Source: Cymodocea nodosa
Taxonomy: Eukaryota; Streptophyta; Magnoliopsida; Alismatales; Cymodoceaceae
Reading direction: 5' to 3'
Length of the DNA: 64,000 nucleotides
Assembly: GCA_036874045.1 (NCBI GenBank)
Contig: CM072335.1
Coordinates: forward strand, 23,381,501 to 23,445,500
Part shown: positions 60,301-64,000 of the stretch, in pieces
Layout of the letters: each line of letters begins with the position of its first letter
Position numbering within the stretch: the stretch's first letter is position 1
Notes under the pieces: generated by a model
Databases searched by the model: none
What the model was told of the DNA's origin: nothing
What the model saw: only the letters and a program-made list of their open reading frames with translations
Translations under genes and position numbers: made by a program

Positions 60301-63300
60301 CGTGATGGTGGTACTGATTGGGGTTGGGGTGTAGTAGTTAATGTAGTGAGAAAACCCTCTCCTTCATTAAGCAACTTGCCCACTGCTCCATCACGCGCTT
60401 CCAATAATTACATAGTGGATATTTTATTAAACTGCTCTCCTGCTGTGAGTGAAAATGGTACACGCCCCAAACCTTGTCCACCTCATCCTGGAGAAAAGGG
60501 TGAAATGCACGTGGTAATTAAATTATATAAAAAATTGTGGTTTAGTGATGTGCACCTCAAATCTCATCATAGAATCTGGGTTCTTTCTGCAAATTTGATA
60601 ATAAGTGGAGACATGAATTCTGGTATTGGGTTGCAGGTTCCTGTTCCTTTACCATTGATTTCCTCCCTCAGTAACATTAGAATATCCATTCCTCCTGATC
60701 TTCGGCCACCTGAAGCAAGACAGAGTATACTCCTTGCAATACGTCAGTTAGGAGAAAAATTTCCTGAAGGCCTCCCGAAACTCAACCCAGTGAAGGTACT
60801 TTATACTTGTTTTGCATATCTGGAGTATATTGAAATTTCTTTTCATGAATTTCAAGTTATGAATATCAATGTCCATCTTGTAGTACTTATAGAATTTTTA
60901 AGAAGGTTATGCTTTGAGGATGGTGATCGAAGTCCATATAATGCTTATGTGGCTTGGTAATTCCTATGCATCACAATTATTTTAGAAGGAACCAATTATT
61001 TCCTTACAATTGTAGGCAATCATCAATGGATTGTAGATTCATGTTAATCCAAGACATTTATAATCATAGTTATCAAGGAGTTAACCCTTTACAACTAGGT
61101 TTCTAGGAGCCTAGGCAATTGCTTAGTTAATGTCTAATTGTCCTAAAAGATAACAGTTTTTGTCTGTCTTGCTATGTGATCATATGCAATTTTTAATAGG
61201 TGTATTTATTGTAGGCTAGAATTAGTGCTGCAAAGTTGTAATATACAAAATTAAAGCTAGATTAAAAAAATATATATTATTTTTATTTTTAAAGGAAATT
61301 TTGTGAAAAATAACACAATTTTGAGCCTTCATGTCTTGCATTGGGATGCCTAAACTGGCACCTTAATAGATAAGAAAGATTATAAAAAATACAATTAGAT
61401 TCCTAAAAATCAACATATTGGCACTTGAGTTTCAGCTCCTTGATGAGTTGAGTTTCAGCTCCTTGATGAGTATGGTTTTGAGACTTTTATTTTAATGATG
61501 GAATATTTATTTTTTTTCCTTGAATTCCTTTTTTGGAAACTTTATGTTTATTTTTTTCTAATGTACGAGCCATAAGTCAAACAAGTCTAAGTGGAGTTGC
61601 TGACTTGGAGGTCACCAATTTGAAACCTTGGGACAACCTCTCCTCATTTGTTTTTGAAGGAGACCTCTCCAATTGTGGAGGTGAACTTGTATGCAATTGA
61701 ATCCTTAGAAATCATGTTGATGGCAGCCCTGTGAATTGGATTTACCCCACATGATCCTTGAGTTAGATCTTGAGGACCTAAATAAAGGATTGGACTCCAC
61801 CTTGTCCAAATGGCAAAGGTCAGCCTCAGTCTAGCCGTTCAACCAAATGTTGTTGGTTATCGTGCTATCCTACTACAAGAAAGGGTCATTGGGACGAACC
61901 ATCTCAGATCAAGCCTACAATTTCAGGCCTAGCCAACAAGGCTAACCCACCATTATGGGTATGCAAGTGGATACTCGTTACATTGAACTACTACCTGAAA
62001 TAATGTGAAATACTCCATTCAACCCAGTGATTGTTCAACTTCTAGAAAGACTAAACAAGCTTTAACCAATCTATAATGCTGTTACTAGTTTTGTCTGACA
62101 TGCGCCAGACAACTTTACAGCATTCCATCTGGGCCAAATATTCTTTGGTCCAGTCTCTTGATGCCTGATGTGCCAGCATAGCAGAGCTGGGAATCAGGAA
62201 CCAAGATCTTCTTCAATATTCCTTGAACAAACATTTTTCTATTCTCTTTTGTCATTCTAAAATTTTCATTTGATGCTTTGCAATTCAGTCGATTGTTTAT
62301 AACTGAATTTTTCTAAGTGCTTCATATGCCTTTTTCTGTGAATTCTGTTTTCCATGATGTATCATTTTTTTAATCGTCGACTGGAGTATCAATTAAAATT
62401 GATGAATTCTGCAGTAATTAAGTATCAAAGGTTACTCAAATAGTCATTGTGTTTGCTATCTTATGGATACTAATCTTTTTTTTGACACTGTTCCAGGACA
62501 TGGGAATTGAGGTCCCAGAATTTGTTGACATGGTTAATCAAATAGAAGAATTGGAGAAGAAGTTTTTTGCTCATCCACTGCACAAGGTCTTGTTTGTCTC
62601 TTAATTTAGGATTAATAGTTCGAAATTGGGTTTCCTTCTTGTTCGGAATTATATGCATACAACTTCTTTATCATACAGTATACATTTCATTTGATGCACA
62701 GAACTTTACCTATTCAAGATTCACTGTTATTTTTGTCTCATTCTAACAATTCACTTGTCATGACGGCTCTGTAATCTGTAGTCTGGTAAAAGTGAGCAAC
62801 AATTCAAATCTTTCCAAAGAAAGGCAGAGGTGAATCATGAAATTCAACAGATGAAGTCCAAAATGAGGGAGTCACAGGTATTTAATTTATATTTTGTGGT
62901 TTTCTCCTTTTACTCTGTTTTGTTTACCATATTGGGACATTACCATATACTGTAACTTTATCATTTAATGTATTATCCACCTGAATATATTTATTACACT
63001 TCTAATGTGTTCCTGATGCTTGGTTCCACTTGATCTATTCCTTTTTTATGGAAAAAGCAGCTGTTTTTTTTGCTAGTCTTATATTTTAGCAGCTTAGCAA
63101 CAGTTTCTTTTTTTTTTTCACAGTTGCAAAAATTTCGTGATGAATTGAAGAATCGTTCACGAGTCTTAAAGAAGCTTGGTCATATTGATGCTGATGGTGT
63201 TGTCCAATTAAAGGGACGGGCTGCATGCTTGATTGACACAGGGGACGAGCTTCTGATCACTGAACTAATGTTTAATGGTGAATCCTTCATTTCTCCTTGT

Positions 63301-64000
63301 TGCTGTATATTTTTTATCCGATCTTATAAATCAGCAAATCTAACACATGTGTCTCTAGGTACATTTAATGACCTTGACCACCATCAAGTTGCTGCTCTTG
63401 CTAGCTGTTTCATTCCAGTAGAGAAATCAAATGAACAAATACACTTAAGAAGAGAGCTTGCGAGACCTTTGCAGCAACTCCAGGATAATGCTAAACGAAT
63501 AGCTGAGGTTTTCTCAAAATTCCATTTTCATTTGCTATTTAGTTGCTATACAATTGATGTTTCATTTTTGGACTCTTGGTTTACATTTATAGATACAACG
63601 TGAGTGCAAGCTGGAGATTAATGTGGAAGAGTACGTAGAATCAACTGTGAGACCATATCTAATGGATGTTATTTATTGCTGGTCAAAGGTTGGTACTTGT
63701 TTGCACTGTTGCTCTGTGGCATCTCATTTTCTTTCTAGAAAATCAACACATTTTAAGGCTGTTCCTTCGATAACGTTGTTCTATAAAACTTTGTCTGGAG
63801 GGTATATATAGATATGGTATGAATCATGTTATTTTGTAACTTTCCCCCCTCTTTTTAATTCTATTCACGTCAGTACTGAGTAGTGTTACATTTGCATAAG
63901 TGAATTCATCTATTTATGTCAAGAGATCATGGGTGTCTCACCTTGCTTATGGTTGAGGGTATTTGGTTTAAGAACAGAGGATAATCCCAGCTTGACAGAT
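48391..64000 (+). CDS. HEN2: DExH-box RNA helicase HEN2 (MTR4-like nuclear exosome helicase), 3' end outside window
   Basis: Unwinds RNA for the nuclear exosome; Arabidopsis HEN2 acts in the nucleoplasm on non-coding and misprocessed transcripts. Exons: 48391-49398, 53866-54180, 54870-54974, 55055-55123, 58073-58240, 58321-58392, 58469-58585, 60292-60513, 60637-60795, 62497-62586, 62782-62877, 63124-63277, 63359-63507, 63593-63688. All are in phase and give 940 aa; the remaining C-terminus lies beyond 64000. Motifs: Walker A AHTSAGKT (109-116), DEIH (200-203), SAT (231-233), motif [12 protein letters not shown] (from 476), with VHHSGLLP before it. The arch/KOW region begins [16 protein letters not shown]. 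The C-terminal helical domain carries [21 protein letters not shown]-terminal CVHEVAVP and the [11 protein letters not shown]-type block (here [14 protein letters not shown]) favour HEN2 over MTR4. The ATG at 48391 is chosen; the open frame extends 7 codons upstream without an ATG. Introns 1 and 4 carry repeats. Confidence 0.96.
51730..52280 (-). pseudogene. LRR receptor kinase-like N-terminal fragment (pseudogene)
   Basis: On the - strand, 51931-52266 reads [20 protein letters not shown] and [20 protein letters not shown], the usual start of a plant LRR receptor kinase ectodomain (LRRNT_2: a leading Leu-rich helix, then W..ILC). A leucine-rich stretch resembling a first LRR ([12 protein letters not shown]) follows, before the frame ends. 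The second Cys expected before W is replaced by Tyr (PYNW instead of PCNW). No transmembrane or kinase part is present. It is probably a captured or duplicated gene scrap in HEN2 intron 1. Confidence 0.5.
52430..53130 (+). mobile_element. RTE-like LINE 3' fragment
   Basis: In shifting frames this encodes the tail of a plant RTE-type [16 protein letters not shown], then [21 protein letters not shown] and [13 protein letters not shown]. These match in order the KTEYMECNF..KYLGSII..RLRWFGHV..KRIHVADP pattern I know for this family. Stops and frame changes are frequent. The endonuclease and core RT are missing. It is in HEN2 intron 1, sense orientation. Confidence 0.75.
53625..53816 (+). mobile_element. 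RTE-like LINE extreme 3' fragment, next to HEN2 exon 2
   Basis: [20 protein letters not shown], then RRKKIHV, repeats the last part of the 52430-53130 fragment and ends in a GTTGTTGTT-type tail near 53816. The HEN2 exon 2 acceptor is at 53865, only about 50 bp further on. Confidence 0.7.
54308..54735 (+). repeat. GCCTAGGC-family dispersed repeat, copy C
   Basis: The left end reads CTACCTAGGCACCTAGGTAT. The core matches copy A in the same orientation, and the right end is GGGCACCCAAGGTGACTTTC followed by TGCCTTAATAACTATGG. The hairpin at 54351-54371 has 8 pairs including one G-T wobble. It is in HEN2 intron 2, sense orientation. Confidence 0.75.
55858..56990. repeat. Unidentified element with two internal repeat pairs
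   Basis: About 56044-56195 and 56312-56510 share ATGGGACATCAACCTTGTT, ACTACCGTAAATATG and AACAACAAGAACAAAAATCT. About 55865-55905 and 56938-56985 share TTTGCCACCCT and a nearby TCAT/ATGGTC block. The first pair lies between members of the second. The arrangement suggests a decayed element or a segment duplicated within itself. No domain is recognisable. Confidence 0.5.
57340..58030 (-). mobile_element. RTE-like LINE 3' fragment
   Basis: The reverse complement follows the 52430-53130 fragment along its length, including the stretch from the CRF/SK motif region to the G(V/I)..PIED-like and closing blocks. It is more decayed and opposite in orientation. It carries a TTGTTATTGTAAC-like tail at its 3' end near 57345. 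Confidence 0.65.
59737..60158 (-). repeat. GCCTAGGC-family dispersed repeat, copy D
   Basis: The core is the reverse complement of copies A and C. The right end carries a perfect hairpin at 60114-60140 with 11-bp arms (CCAAGGCATGA / TCATGCCTTGG) and a 5-base loop. It is in HEN2 intron 7. Confidence 0.75.
61065..61370. repeat. Probable diverged GCCTAGGC-family copy E
   Basis: The left end reads CTAGGAGCCTAGGCAATTGC after a TATCAAGGAGTTAACCC-like edge. The interior is AT-rich with an ATTAAAAAAATATATATTAT-like block, and the right end contains GGGATGCCTAAACTGGCACC. The core match to the other copies is weak. It is in HEN2 intron 9. Confidence 0.35.
61590..61720 (+). repeat. SINE-like candidate
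   Basis: GGAGGTCACCAATTTGAAACC, then TTGGGACAACCTCTCC, resembles the pol III B-box and downstream part of tRNA-derived plant SINEs (Au/TS type). A downstream TGTGGAGGTGAACTTGTATG also resembles their shared 3' part. The A-box half is unclear. It is in HEN2 intron 9. Confidence 0.3.

Overview
This window is nuclear DNA from a flowering plant. It has intron-rich genes, AT-rich intergenic DNA and introns full of old transposon remnants. GC-rich first coding exons (clearest in ISA3) and many dispersed old repeats fit a monocot, perhaps palm-like, but the sequence alone does not fix the species. I see no bacterial features, CRISPR arrays, operons or structural RNA genes.

Layout: (1) 696-1130 (+) is a single-exon gene for a small protein of unknown function. 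(2) 3186-17426 (-) is a complete 18-exon ISA3, a plastid isoamylase-type starch debranching enzyme. Its 5.4-kb intron 2 is almost entirely a decayed Ty1/copia element with other repeats nested in it. (3) 18570-33811 (-) is a complete 9-coding-exon gene for a GON4L-like SANT/Myb nuclear protein. Its last intron holds a decayed Ty3/gypsy element, and intron 3 holds a LINE and a TRIM. A non-coding 5' exon probably lies at about 37130-37420, beyond a 288-bp tandem triplication and a truncated gypsy remnant. (4) 38687-45531 (-) is a complete 14-exon RPN2, the large scaffold subunit of the 26S proteasome. (5) 48391 to the window end (+) is HEN2, the nuclear-exosome DExH RNA helicase, with 14 exons inside the window. 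About the last 60-80 residues fall outside.

All four large genes keep open, correctly phased exons with GT-AG introns, so they look functional. They are unrelated housekeeping genes: starch breakdown, chromatin or transcription, protein degradation and RNA surveillance. ISA3, GON4L-like and RPN2 are co-oriented. RPN2 and HEN2 diverge from a 2.9-kb AT-rich region, with telo-box motifs near both starts.

The repeats are the most informative part. A dispersed AT-rich family with GCCTAGGC-type ends appears in about seven copies and carries a subterminal hairpin whose pairing is kept although its arm sequence changes. An RTE-like LINE family appears as four 3' fragments, and tiny TRIM-type LTR elements recur. 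I found no convincing novel biochemical system. The points most worth a second look are the hairpin repeat family, the triplication touching the GON4L-like start codon, and the LRR-kinase-like fragment inside HEN2 intron 1.
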